DNA of 64,000 bases, from contig JBBSQC010000003.1 of NCBI GenBank assembly GCA_038258215.1, positions 87,789-151,788 on the forward strand, written 5' to 3'. The position numbers and the translations under genes are program-made. Of this stretch, positions 8,946-17,818 are shown one piece after another. This DNA is from Fodinibacter sp038258215 (GTDB taxonomy: Bacteria > Actinomycetota > Actinomycetes > Actinomycetales > Dermatophilaceae). Position 1 is the stretch's first letter. Each line of letters begins with the position of its first letter. Below the pieces are notes generated by a model. That model worked only from the letters and a program-made list of their open reading frames with translations. It had not been told where the DNA came from and did not search any database.

Positions 8946-10202
8946 GTGGACACCGATGTGGTCGTGCTGGGGGCCGGTCTTGCGGGCCTGCGGTGTACGC
9001 AGCGCCTCGCCACCGCCGGTCGGTCGGTGCTGCTGGTGGAGGCACAGGACGTCGTGGGCGGGCGCCAGCGCACCGACGAGGTCGACGGGTTCCTCCTCGA
9101 CCGCGGCTTCCAGGTGCTCAACCCGGCCTACCCGGCCGTGCGCCGCTGGGTCGACGTGGACGCTCTCGACCTCCGTCCCTTCGGCGCCGGGTTGGACGTA
9201 CGGCGAGCGGGCCGGATCGTGCGGCTCGCGCACCCCCTGCGCGAGCCCACCGGCATCCTGCCCATGCTGCGCAGCGGGCTGATCTCGGTCACCGAGGTGG
9301 CTGCGCTCGCGCGGTGGGCCGCGCCGGCCCTCGTGGCTCCCGGGCGGGTCAAGGCCGGCGCGGACCGGACCCTGCGCGCGGGTCTGGACCGGGCCGGAGT
9401 CCGCGGGGCGCTGCGCAGGGAGGTGATAGAGCCGTTCATCGCCGGCGTGGTCGCCGAGGACACCGGTGAGACGTCCGAGGCCTTCGTTCGGCTGCTGGTG
9501 CGGATGTTCGCCCTCGGGGTGCCGGGTCTGCCGGCGCGCGGCATCCGGGCCCTCCCCGAGCAGGTCCTGCGCTCCGCCGAGGCGGCGCCCGGCGGGGTCA
9601 CGCTGCGCCTGGGGGCGAGGGCGCAGGCGGTGCGGGAGCACGCGACCGGTGTGGAGGTGGCCCTCAGCGACGGGGACGTGGTGCGAGGGCGGGCCGCGGT
9701 GGTGGCCGTCGGACCGGATGCCGTGGCCGACCTCGTCGACGTCCCCCGACCAGCCACCAAGGGCCTGCAGACGTGGTGGTTCGCCGCCGACGAGGCGCCG
9801 ACGCGCTCGACGATGATCGCCGTGGACGGGCGCCGCCGGGGGCCGATGGTCAACTCCGCGGTCGTCTCCAACGCGGTGTCCTCCTACGCCCCGGCCGGGC
9901 GGCACCTCGTGCAGGTCACCTGCCTGCTCGGGGGCGGGGCGGCATCCGCGACGGAGGCGGAGGTGCGCAGGCAGGGTGCGGAGGTGCTCGGTGGCCCCTC
10001 GGGGGGCTGGGTTCTGCTCCGGCGCGACGACATCGCCGATGCACTTCCCGCACAGCCGGCTCCGCTGCGGACCACCTCGCCCGCGAGGGTGTCCGGCCGG
10101 GTCTACCTCGCCGGGGACCATCGCGACACGGCATCCATCCAGGGCGCACTGGTCTCCGGGGACCGGGTGGGGTGCGCGGTGCTGGCCGACCTCGAGTTGT
10201 GA
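8946..10202 (+). CDS. FAD-dependent amine-oxidase/desaturase-like oxidoreductase
   Basis: A 418-residue flavoprotein. FAD binding is shown by VVVLGAGLAGLRCTQRLA at residues 5-22, followed by LLVEAQDVVGGRQRT, and by a C-terminal VYLAGDHRDTASIQGALVSG. The fold is that of the CrtI/protoporphyrinogen-oxidase/amine-oxidase superfamily, and the length is normal for it. It starts with GTG at 8946, divergent from crtE. Its stop overlaps the photolyase-like gene by GTGA, so the two form an operon. A role in carotenoid oxidation is inferred from location only. Confidence 0.65.
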   Translation: MDTDVVVLGAGLAGLRCTQRLATAGRSVLLVEAQDVVGGRQRTDEVDGFLLDRGFQVLNPAYPAVRRWVDVDALDLRPFGAGLDVRRAGRIVRLAHPLREPTGILPMLRSGLISVTEVAALARWAAPALVAPGRVKAGADRTLRAGLDRAGVRGALRREVIEPFIAGVVAEDTGETSEAFVRLLVRMFALGVPGLPARGIRALPEQVLRSAEAAPGGVTLRLGARAQAVREHATGVEVALSDGDVVRGRAAVVAVGPDAVADLVDVPRPATKGLQTWWFAADEAPTRSTMIAVDGRRRGPMVNSAVVSNAVSSYAPAGRHLVQVTCLLGGGAASATEAEVRRQGAEVLGGPSGGWVLLRRDDIADALPAQPAPLRTTSPARVSGRVYLAGDHRDTASIQGALVSGDRVGCAVLADLEL

Positions 10203-11695
10203 GCCGTCCACACCGTAGGGTGCGGATCGCCTACCCGCACCAGCTCTTCGAGAGCCACCTCCAGGAGGACACGGCGACGCGCTTCGTCCTCGTCGAGGAC
10301 GACCTCCTCTTCCGGCACCAGGCCTTCCACGCCCAGAAGCTGGTGCTGCACCGGGCGTCGATGCGGCTCTTCGCCGACCGGCTGCGGGGAGCCGGGTTCG
10401 AGGTGGACGTCATCGAGACCTCGGCCCGGGCGAGCAGCGGAAGCCGTCTGGCCGGGCTGGTCGAGCGCCTGCGACCCGACGAGGTGCGCCTGCACGACCC
10501 CACCGACGACTGGTTGCTGCGCGACGCGCGCACGGCCCTGTCCGACGGCGGGGTGACGCTGGCCCCGGAGCACGTCGAGGAGAGCCCGGGGTTCCTCACC
10601 ACGCGGCCCGAGCTGACGACGTGGTTCGGGGAGCACCGCGCCCGGATGCAGACGTTCTACCAGTGGCAGCGCACGCGTCTCGACGTGCTCGTCGAGGGCC
10701 GCGCCCACGACCAGCCCGTGGGCGGCCGGTGGTCCTTCGACACCGAGAACCGCAAGAAGCTGCCCAAGAGTCACCCGGTGCCCTCCCGCGCGGCCATCGA
10801 GGCGGTGCCCGAGGTCACCGAGGCGATCGGGTGGGTCGGCGCGGAGTTCCCGGACGCCCCCGGTGTGGCCGCCACCTTCGACTGGCCGGTGACCCACGAG
10901 CAGGCCAGGGCCGCGCTCGCGGAGTTCGCCCTGGAGCGGCTCACCGAGTTCGGTCCCTACGAGGATGCCGTCTCCACCCGGCATCCGTTCGTCTTCCACG
11001 CGGCGCTGAGCCCGGCCATCAACGCCGGGCTCCTGGACCCCCGAGAGGTGCTCGACGCGGTGCTGGAGCGCGCACAGGAGGGCGACGTGGACCTGCCCTC
11101 GCTCGAGGGTTTCGTCCGCCAGCTCATCGGGTGGCGCGAGTACATGCGGGCGACCTACCACCTCTACGGCCGACGGATGCGCTCGGCCAACCGGCTGCAG
11201 CACGGCCGGCCCCTCGCGGCCGGGTGGTGGGACGCGAGAACCGGCCTCGACCCGGTCGACCACGTCGTCTCCGGGGTGCTGGAGCGCGGGTGGGCCCACC
11301 ACATCGAGCGGCTCATGGTGCTCGGCAACGCGATGTGCCTGCTGCGCACCGACCCCACCGAGGTCCACGAGTGGTTCATGGCCATGTTCGTCGACGCCTA
11401 CGACTGGGTGATGGTGCCCAACGTCTACGCGATGAGCCAGTTCGCGGCCGGGACCGGCATCACGACCAAGCCCTACGTGTCGGGCAGCAACTACCTCCGG
11501 AAGATGACCGACTTCGGACCGGGGGAGTGGCGCGATGACTGGGACGCCCTCTACTGGAGCTTCGTGCAGGACCACCGCGAGGTGTTCGAGGGTAACGCCC
11601 GCTCGGTCCTGGTGACGCGCGGCTGGGAGCGGATGGAGCAGGACCGTCGGGACGCGCTGCTCGTGCGCGGGAGGGCCGTGATCGACCGGCTCTGA
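10199..11695 (+). CDS. FeS-BCP-type photolyase/cryptochrome lacking its cluster cysteines
   Basis: A 498-residue member of the bacterial FeS-BCP (PhrB/CryB) photolyase-cryptochrome family. Landmarks are VRIAYPHQLFESH at the N-terminus, TRPELTTWFGEH, AHHIERLMVLGNAM, DAYDWVMVPNVYAMSQFA and TTKPYVSGSNYLRKM. The family normally binds a 4Fe-4S cluster through four Cys. Here the whole protein has one Cys (in NAMCLL); EVHEWF has His where family members have Cys, and the CxxC...C segment is shortened to DFGPGEWRDDWDALYW. The GTG start overlaps the upstream stop; a second GTG at 10220 is possible. Linkage to crt genes suggests light-damage repair or sensing. Confidence 0.75.
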   Translation: MSRPHRRVRIAYPHQLFESHLQEDTATRFVLVEDDLLFRHQAFHAQKLVLHRASMRLFADRLRGAGFEVDVIETSARASSGSRLAGLVERLRPDEVRLHDPTDDWLLRDARTALSDGGVTLAPEHVEESPGFLTTRPELTTWFGEHRARMQTFYQWQRTRLDVLVEGRAHDQPVGGRWSFDTENRKKLPKSHPVPSRAAIEAVPEVTEAIGWVGAEFPDAPGVAATFDWPVTHEQARAALAEFALERLTEFGPYEDAVSTRHPFVFHAALSPAINAGLLDPREVLDAVLERAQEGDVDLPSLEGFVRQLIGWREYMRATYHLYGRRMRSANRLQHGRPLAAGWWDARTGLDPVDHVVSGVLERGWAHHIERLMVLGNAMCLLRTDPTEVHEWFMAMFVDAYDWVMVPNVYAMSQFAAGTGITTKPYVSGSNYLRKMTDFGPGEWRDDWDALYWSFVQDHREVFEGNARSVLVTRGWERMEQDRRDALLVRGRAVIDRL

Positions 11696-11817
11696 CGTGC
11701 TGGGACCGGGCACCGAACGCTCAACATGTCAATGACCTGCGGCATCTTCGCGTCGAGAAAGGCCCGTTGCCGAGGCCCGGTGGCTAGCGTCGGTGGTCCA
11801 CGAACCGAGGAGCGACG

Positions 11818-12303
11818 ATGTCCCAGCAGGACGAGAACGGCACCGAGCACGTCCACGACCTCATCGAGGGGCAGCGCATCGCGATGCTCACGACGGTCAA
11901 GGAGGACGGCACGGTCGCATCCCGCCCGATGACCTGCCAGCGGGTGGATGCCGACTGCACCGTGTGGTTCCTCGCGATGTCCGAGTCGGACCCGGCCGCC
12001 GAGATGCGCCGGCACCCCGAGGTCAACGTCGCCTTCACCGAGGCGGGCAAGTGGGTCTCGCTGGCCGGCAAGGCCTCGGTGCTCCAGGATGCCGACACGG
12101 CCCGCGAGCTCTGGGACGACTTCGCGAAGGCCTGGTTCCAGTGCGAGCCCGACGACCCCAAGGTCGGCGTCGTGCGGGTCGATGCCGACAGCGCGGAGTA
12201 CTGGGACAGCCCGGGCACCGTGGGCAGCCTCGTCGGGATGGTCAAGGCCAAGGTCACCGGCGACCGGCCCGACATGGGGGAGAGCGCGTCGGTCGAGCTC
12301 TGA
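11818..12303 (+). CDS. pyridoxamine 5'-phosphate oxidase-family (general stress 26-like) protein
   Basis: A 161-residue split-barrel flavin-binding protein. The order IAMLTTVKEDGTVASRPM, then VWFLAMSES, then VNVAFTEAGKWVSLAGKA is the pattern of general stress protein 26-like PPOX proteins. The ATG has GAGGAG 6 nt upstream. It is a single gene downstream of the photolyase-like gene in the same direction, with a 122-nt gap, so probably separate. Actual cofactor (FMN, FAD or F420) cannot be decided. Confidence 0.75.
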   Translation: MSQQDENGTEHVHDLIEGQRIAMLTTVKEDGTVASRPMTCQRVDADCTVWFLAMSESDPAAEMRRHPEVNVAFTEAGKWVSLAGKASVLQDADTARELWDDFAKAWFQCEPDDPKVGVVRVDADSAEYWDSPGTVGSLVGMVKAKVTGDRPDMGESASVEL

Positions 12304-12427
12304 GCGAGAGCCACCCACCCGGTCACGAGGCCGTCGGGGGCTGGTCGGGTGTCGGATGCCGGGAGTACCTTGCTGAAATGCGGGACTACCCGGCCCCGCC
12401 GCACCGTTTCGGCCGAAGGAGCCCGAC

Positions 12428-12850
12428 ATGGCAACCGCGCTCAACCCCTACCTTGCCTTTCCCGGCACCGCCCGTGAGGCGATGACCTTCTACCAGTCCG
12501 TGCTCGGCGGCGAGCTGACGATCTCGACCTTCGGGGAGTTCGGTACCGAGGGCCCCGGCGCGGACGGGGTGATGCACTCCCACCTCGCGTCGGACGCGGG
12601 CACCTTCATGGCCTCCGACCTCCCACCCGGGCAGGAGGAGGGCCACGTCCCCGGCACCAACATGTCGATGTCGCTCAGTGGCGAGGGCGATGACCTCCGG
12701 CGCTACTTTGCGGGGCTCGCCGAGGGCGGGCAGGTCAGCATGCCGCTGGAGCGACAGATGTGGGGCGACGACTTCGGCATGGTGACCGACCGGTTCGGCA
12801 TCCAGTGGATGATCAACATCGCCGGGTCGGAGCCGTCGACGCACGGGTGA
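12428..12850 (+). CDS. VOC-superfamily protein, PhnB-like
   Basis: A 140-residue protein of the vicinal-oxygen-chelate fold, PhnB subgroup. It begins ALNPYLAFPGTAREAMTFY and ends with QMWGDDFGMVTDRFGIQWMI, both hallmarks of PhnB-like proteins. These are usually small cytoplasmic dimers with no firmly known substrate. An ATG with an AAGGAG site upstream fixes the start. It converges on the acyltransferase gene with 18 nt between the stops. Confidence 0.75.
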   Translation: MATALNPYLAFPGTAREAMTFYQSVLGGELTISTFGEFGTEGPGADGVMHSHLASDAGTFMASDLPPGQEEGHVPGTNMSMSLSGEGDDLRRYFAGLAEGGQVSMPLERQMWGDDFGMVTDRFGIQWMINIAGSEPSTHG

Positions 12851-12868
12851 GCCCCTGCGTCACTGCCT

Positions 12869-14263
12869 TCAGGCGTCGAGCGCGTCCTCGAGCTCGGTCA
12901 GGGCCTCGCCGGTGTGCACCGCCAGCCGCTGCAGGTGCGGCATCCCGTCCCGGTCGCCGATGAACCCGAGGTTGAGCGTCCCGGCGTAGGAGTGGGCGGT
13001 GATGTTGAGCGCCATCGAGTGCCCGGGGATCGACACCGGGTAGGTCGCCTCGAGACGGGCTCCCCGCCAGTAGAGGTGCTCCTTCGGCCCCGGCACGTTG
13101 GAGATGCAGAGGTTGAGGGTGAGCGGCAGCGGCGCGGGCAGCCCGGACATGGCCCGCACCACCTGGAGCCCCGCGGGAGCGAGCAGCAGGGCGCTGTAGG
13201 CGATGACCGCGTCTCCGGACATGCCCGTCATCCGCGCCTTCGCGGCGCGCGATGAGGCGCTGATGGCGGTGAGCCGGGCCACGGGGTCCTCGACGTCCGT
13301 GGCCAGGGAGACCAGGGTCGCGCCCACGTAGTTCCCGCCACCGTCACTGTCCTTGGGCCGCACGTTGACCGGGATGAAGGCGATGAGAGGGCGCTCGGGG
13401 AGGGCTTCGAGCTCGTCGAGGTAGCGCCGCAGCCCGCCGGCGCACACCGCCATGAGCACGTCGTTGAGCGTCGCGTTGCGCGCCTTGCCGACGGCGCGGA
13501 GCCTCTCGACCGGGTAGTTCTGGGTGGCGAAGCGGCGCGCGCGACCGACGCGCTGGTTGAGGATCGAGTTCGGGGCCTGGTAGGACGCGACGGCCCGCGT
13601 CGTCGTGGTCCCCCGCTTGAGCTGGGTGTTGATCACCGCTTTCGCGACCGACGGGAGCGCCCCCACCGACGAGGCCACCCCGCGCAGGATCGAGGTGATG
13701 TCACCGACGGGTTCCGGGGACCCTTCCGGGCGAGGAGGCTTGGTGAGGCTGAAGAATGACGGGTGGGTGCGGTCGTCAGGATCGCGGGACAAACCTCGCT
13801 GGAGGATCCGCATACCGGTGTAGCCGTCGACCAGGCTGTGGTGGATCTTGGTGTAGACGGCGAAGCGCCCACCCTCGAGGCCCTCGATGACGTGGATCTC
13901 CCACGGGGGCCGCCGGAAGTCCAGGGAGTTGGAGTGCAGCCGCGACACGAGGATGCCCAGCTCGCGCTCGCCCCCCGGGCTCGGGAGCGCCCCGTGACGC
14001 ACGTGGTAGTCGATGTCGAAGTCCTCGTCCTCGACCCACCGGTGCACCGGCTGGCGCATCGCCCGTCGGGTCTGCAGCCGCAGGGTCCACGGCTGCTCCA
14101 CGACAGCCGTGTGCAGCTGGGCCATCAGGGCCGGGAGGAAGGTGCGCTCCTCTCCCTCGGGGAAGGTGAAGTGCATGAGCGAGCCGACGTGCATCAACGT
14201 CTCGGGCGTCTCGCCCATGAGGAAGATGGCGTCCAGGGGCGAGGCCCAGCGCGAGGATCCCAT
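12869..14263 (-). CDS. wax ester synthase/diacylglycerol acyltransferase (WS/DGAT)
   Basis: A 464-residue acyltransferase that would esterify diacylglycerol or fatty alcohols with acyl-CoA to make storage lipid. The catalytic HHxxxDG motif is seen as KIHHSLVDGYTGM in the first half. The usual start block SPLDAIFLMGETPETLMHVG and C-terminal LCISNVPGPKEHLYWRGA are present, and the length matches bacterial WS/DGAT. The ATG at 14263 is chosen because the homologous block begins there. The gene lies 4 nt after the lipase-like gene in the same direction, an evident two-gene lipid operon. Confidence 0.85.
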   Translation of the reverse strand: MGSSRWASPLDAIFLMGETPETLMHVGSLMHFTFPEGEERTFLPALMAQLHTAVVEQPWTLRLQTRRAMRQPVHRWVEDEDFDIDYHVRHGALPSPGGERELGILVSRLHSNSLDFRRPPWEIHVIEGLEGGRFAVYTKIHHSLVDGYTGMRILQRGLSRDPDDRTHPSFFSLTKPPRPEGSPEPVGDITSILRGVASSVGALPSVAKAVINTQLKRGTTTTRAVASYQAPNSILNQRVGRARRFATQNYPVERLRAVGKARNATLNDVLMAVCAGGLRRYLDELEALPERPLIAFIPVNVRPKDSDGGGNYVGATLVSLATDVEDPVARLTAISASSRAAKARMTGMSGDAVIAYSALLLAPAGLQVVRAMSGLPAPLPLTLNLCISNVPGPKEHLYWRGARLEATYPVSIPGHSMALNITAHSYAGTLNLGFIGDRDGMPHLQRLAVHTGEALTELEDALDA

Positions 14264-14267
14264 CGGG

Positions 14268-15098
14268 TCAGCCTGTCTGACCGCTGTCGGGGCGGGGACG
14301 CTCGTCCATCTGTCGGCGGGGGGCCGCTTGTGCGGCGTACGGGGTCCAGGCGCCCTCGGGCTGGGCCAGCCGGTCGGTGATGACGTGGAGGGTCTCGAGC
14401 TCGTGGCCGTAGCCGAGGTGGCTGGCGTGCACCTCGATGTTCTCGGTGTGCGGCGCCGGCTCGGAGACGCAGCACTGCCAGGCGACGATGCCGTCGTGCT
14501 TGCTGTAGATGCAGGTCGTGGGCACCGGTAGGGGGGCGGCCCGGCTGGCGAGGGCCTCATCGGTGAACATCATCGCCAGGTGCCGACGGTTCATGATCCG
14601 GTACACGGTCCACGCCCGGGTCGAGGCCGGGTGCCCCCGGAAGGGGCTGCCGAGGGTGATGACCGAGCGGGTGTAGTCGGGCAGCGTGCGAGCCATCTCG
14701 CGGGCGTAGATGCCTCCGGCGCTCCACCCCACGAGGCTGACGGAGCGGCCGTAGCGGTCGTGGATCTCCAGCAGCAGGTCCTCGAGGCGCGCCGCGAGAT
14801 CGGGGCTGGCGCCCAGGTTGCGCCCCTGGCGCCAGTCGTGGGCGCGGTAGCCGAGCCGACGCAGGTGGCCGCGCAGGACGACGGTGGACTCCGGCCCGGC
14901 GAGGAAGCCCGGGAGGACGATCACCGGGTGGCCGTCGCCGGGGGGCCACTGACCCAGATCGCGGGTGGGGCGCGCGGACCGGGCCAGCTCCAGGGCCATC
15001 CGCCACTCGCGACGGGCCTGCCAGGCGGTCGGGGCGGGTGCGCCGCGGGGGTCAGGGAGGTCGGGGAGGTCGGTCGCGTCAGGAGGAGGTGCGGGCAT
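14268..15098 (-). CDS. alpha/beta hydrolase, lipase/PGAP1-like
   Basis: A 276-residue hydrolase. HPVIVLPGFLAGPES carries the oxyanion region, SLVGWSAGGIYAREMA carries the nucleophile Ser (GWSAGG), and HLGYGHELETLHVI is a candidate region for the catalytic His. It may act on acylglycerols or wax esters, given its 4-nt spacing before the WS/DGAT gene. ATG at 15098 has GGAGGAG 7 nt upstream. No signal peptide is visible, so it is probably cytoplasmic or droplet-bound. Confidence 0.75.
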   Translation of the reverse strand: MPAPPPDATDLPDLPDPRGAPAPTAWQARREWRMALELARSARPTRDLGQWPPGDGHPVIVLPGFLAGPESTVVLRGHLRRLGYRAHDWRQGRNLGASPDLAARLEDLLLEIHDRYGRSVSLVGWSAGGIYAREMARTLPDYTRSVITLGSPFRGHPASTRAWTVYRIMNRRHLAMMFTDEALASRAAPLPVPTTCIYSKHDGIVAWQCCVSEPAPHTENIEVHASHLGYGHELETLHVITDRLAQPEGAWTPYAAQAAPRRQMDERPRPDSGQTG

Positions 15099-15215
15099 CA
15101 CGATGCTCCTCCCGAGGCTCGAGGCGACACCTGCCGGGGCCGCGACGCTGCGAATGGACAGACGCTCAGTGTGACAGATGTGACTCGGCCTCGGCAGGCG
15201 AACGCACCCCTCGCC

Positions 15216-15260
15216 TCGAGTACGGAAATGGTTGCCCTGGCGACCACTTCCGCACTCGAC
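15216..15260. repeat. imperfect palindrome, copy 1 of a two-copy family
   Basis: An inverted repeat of about 19 bp with three mismatches around the loop CCCTGG, lying between two divergent genes, so it is not an ordinary terminator. The core GGAAATGGTTGCCCTGGCG and right arm CGACCACTTCCGCACT nearly match the palindrome at 56274-56319. The mismatches would be G-U pairs if read from the minus strand. Confidence 0.75.
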
Positions 15261-15345
15261 ACCGACGCCGGCCGCACGTTCCGGCCGCCGATGGGGTAGA
15301 CCGGGGGTGAGAGTCCTGAACGCCGACGAGTCCGAGGAGACCCTG

Positions 15346-15744
15346 ATGAGCAGTGCCGACCAGCTGCGTAATGCCCTGCGCGACCTGGAGACCAAGGCGA
15401 GGGAGCTGGAGCTCGACAAGAAGCTGTCGACCTTCGCCGACCAGGCCGACCAGCACCTCAGGCGGGCCGCGACCACGGTCGGCGAGCTCGCCCACGACAA
15501 CCGTGGTCGGATCGACGACCAGCTCACCCGGGCCGGCGCCGCCGTCGACGGGAAGACCGACGGCAGGTACTCCTCCTACGTGGGGAGGGTGCGCACCGGT
15601 GTCCTCACCGGCGTCGACTGGGTCGCGGACCAGCGTCAGCCGGACCCGAGCCCGCCGGGCAGCACCACCGCATCCCACGGTCCGGAACCGAGCGACCCAG
15701 GCGACTCGGACCCCACGAGAGAGTCCACGACGCCCTCGGGATGA
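15346..15744 (+). CDS. small helical protein of unknown function
   Basis: A 132-residue protein not assigned to a family. Residues 1-60 are strongly charged and predicted helical (SADQLRNALRDLETKARELE), possibly a coiled coil. A short Gly/Arg linker follows, and the last 45 residues are a Pro/Ser/Asp-rich disordered tail. No signal peptide or membrane segment. The ATG at 15346 is preceded by GAGGAG. Codon use is that of a real gene. The nearest neighbours give no functional hint. Confidence 0.6.
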   Translation: MSSADQLRNALRDLETKARELELDKKLSTFADQADQHLRRAATTVGELAHDNRGRIDDQLTRAGAAVDGKTDGRYSSYVGRVRTGVLTGVDWVADQRQPDPSPPGSTTASHGPEPSDPGDSDPTRESTTPSG

Positions 15745-15892
15745 TGCTGCGCCGGCCCCCACCGCCGGAACCCTTCGTGGCTGGTGCCCGTTGGAGATGT
15801 AGAGCCTTTGTACGGGAACGGATTTCGCGGCGATCGCGATGTCGAGACGACTGGACCACCGTCCGGTCCTGAAGACCGAGAGGATCCCTTCC

Positions 15893-16264
15893 ATGAGCGA
15901 ACAACACGAGCAGGGCCCGAGCAGTGAGCGTGCGGCGCGAGTCCGCTTCGCCGGAGGGATCGGGGAGGCTGACCGCGACCTGGTGGCCGACACGCTCTCG
16001 CAGCTGATCTCCCGCTTCGATCACGTCGACCGCGACTGGGAGATGGAGCTCAGCGTCAAGGACCGTGACCACCCCGGCATGGTGACCACCCTCGAAGTGT
16101 GGATCCCCGGCCGGAAGCGTCTCGTCGCGACTTCGCAGGAGCCCGAGCTCCGGGCCGGCCTCAACGACTGCGGCGCTGACCTGCTGCGCCAGTTCACCCG
16201 AGAGCGCGAGCAGCGCACCCCAAGGGCCAACCGCGCGAGACGGGACACCATCCGGGGCCACTGA
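15893..16264 (+). CDS. HPF/RaiA-like ribosome-associated protein
   Basis: A 123-residue protein with a predicted alpha-beta-beta-alpha layout. WEMELSVKDRD, TTLEVWIPGRKRLVATSQ and the helix LRAGLNDCGADLLRQFTRE resemble the HPF/RaiA fold (strand, strand, domain-wide helix). It ends in a basic tail, RTPRANRARRDTIRGH, suited to RNA binding. It is shorter than long HPF and lacks the dimerisation domain. The start is the ATG at 15893; an in-frame ATG at 15839 would add 18 residues. Assignment is by pattern only. Confidence 0.5.
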   Translation: MSEQHEQGPSSERAARVRFAGGIGEADRDLVADTLSQLISRFDHVDRDWEMELSVKDRDHPGMVTTLEVWIPGRKRLVATSQEPELRAGLNDCGADLLRQFTREREQRTPRANRARRDTIRGH

Positions 16265-16330
16265 GGGCGACCGGACCGGCCGCGCGGCCGTGGGGCGCAC
16301 GCCGCACCGTCCCCGGCATACGGTGGGGTG

Positions 16331-17725
16331 ATGGAGACCCGCACCGAACGCGACACGATGGGCGCCGTCGAGGTCGCCGCCGACCGGTACTGGGGGGCGC
16401 AGACCCAGCGCAGCCTGGAGCACTTCGACATCGGGCGCGACACGTTCGTCTGGGGACGGGCGGTGGTGCGCGGGCTGGGGCTGCTCAAACAGGCGGCGGC
16501 CCGCGCCAACGGCGACCTGGGGCTGCTCCCCGACGAGGTGGCGGGCGCCGTGGTGCAGGCCGCCGGCGAGGTCGCCGCCGGTGACCTCGACGACCACTTC
16601 CCGCTCGTGGTCTTCCAGACGGGGTCGGGCACCCAGAGCAACATGAACGCCAACGAGGTCATCGCCAACCGGGCCATCGAGGTGCTCGGCGGCGTGCTGG
16701 GCAGCAAGGACCCGGTGCACCCCAACGACCACGTCAACAAGAGCCAGTCGAGCAACGACACCTTCCCGACGGCCGTGCACGTCGCGGTCGTGCTCGAGGT
16801 GGCCGAGCGGCTGCATCCCGCGGTCGACGGGCTGTGCGCGGCCCTGGACGCCAAGGCGAGTGAGCTCGGCGACGTCGTCAAGGTGGGGCGCACGCACCTT
16901 CAGGACGCCACGCCGGTCACTCTGGGTCAGGAGATCGGCGCGTGGGCGGGGCAGCTGCGCGACGCGCAGGGAGACGTGCGGTATGCCGTGAGCCGGGTCC
17001 GAGCGCTCGCCATCGGGGGGACGGCCGTGGGCACCGGGCTCAACGCGCCGGCCGACTTCGGGCGCCTGGTCGCGGAGCACCTCACCGAGGAGACGGGCGA
17101 GGAGTTCCACCAGGGGGACAACCTCTTCGTGCAGCTCGCCGCGCACGACGGGCTGGTCGCCGTCTCGTCGGCCTTGCGCACGCTGGCGGGTGGACTGATG
17201 AAGATGGCCAACGACGTGCGGTGGCTGGCGTCCGGGCCGCGCACCGGCATCGGCGAGCTGCGGATCCCGGAGAACGAGCCCGGGTCCTCGATCATGCCGG
17301 GCAAGGTCAACCCCACCCAGTCGGAGGCGATGACCATGGTCGTGACCCGGGTGTTCGGCAACGACGCGACGGTGGGCTTCGCCGGGACGCAGGGCAACTT
17401 CCAGCTCAACGTGTTCACCCCGGTCATGGCACACGCGGTGCTCGAGTCGGTGCGCCTCATCTCGGACGCGTGCCGGTCCTTCACCGAGCACTGCGTCGTG
17501 GGGCTCGAGGCCGACCGGGCGAAGATCTCCGAGAACCTCGAGGCCGACCTGATGCTCGTCACGGCGCTCGCCCCCCACATCGGCTACGACGCCGCCGCGG
17601 CCATCGCCAAGCAGGCCAACCGGGACGGATCGACCCTGCGCGACGCGGCCGTCGCGTCGGGCCACGTGAGCGCCGAGGACTACGACCGGCTCGTCGACCC
17701 CGAGGCGATGACGCGCCCCGGCTGA
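16331..17725 (+). CDS. fumC: fumarate hydratase, class II
   Basis: A 464-residue enzyme of the fumarase/aspartase family, converting fumarate to L-malate in the TCA cycle. Clear signatures are WGAQTQRSLEHF, SGTQSNMNANEVIANRA, the substrate-binding KSQSSNDTFPTAVH, GRTHLQDATPVTLGQE and the family signature GSSIMPGKVNPTQ with the catalytic Ser loop. Length is normal. The ATG at 16331 directly follows an in-frame GTG at 16328; either could be used. It appears monocistronic. Confidence 0.93.
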   Translation: METRTERDTMGAVEVAADRYWGAQTQRSLEHFDIGRDTFVWGRAVVRGLGLLKQAAARANGDLGLLPDEVAGAVVQAAGEVAAGDLDDHFPLVVFQTGSGTQSNMNANEVIANRAIEVLGGVLGSKDPVHPNDHVNKSQSSNDTFPTAVHVAVVLEVAERLHPAVDGLCAALDAKASELGDVVKVGRTHLQDATPVTLGQEIGAWAGQLRDAQGDVRYAVSRVRALAIGGTAVGTGLNAPADFGRLVAEHLTEETGEEFHQGDNLFVQLAAHDGLVAVSSALRTLAGGLMKMANDVRWLASGPRTGIGELRIPENEPGSSIMPGKVNPTQSEAMTMVVTRVFGNDATVGFAGTQGNFQLNVFTPVMAHAVLESVRLISDACRSFTEHCVVGLEADRAKISENLEADLMLVTALAPHIGYDAAAAIAKQANRDGSTLRDAAVASGHVSAEDYDRLVDPEAMTRPG

Positions 17726-17818
17726 CGCGGGATCGTCCATCGCGGGCGTACCAGCTCGAGGGGTCAGGACACGCGGGTGGCCCAGAGTTTGGTCGGCATG
17801 TCGCGACCCCTCGACCGC

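Noticed and set aside
15839..15892. Longer N-terminus of the HPF-like protein from ATG 15839
   Set aside because: The extra residues are Arg/Pro-rich with no family match; the ATG at 15893 fits the fold better.
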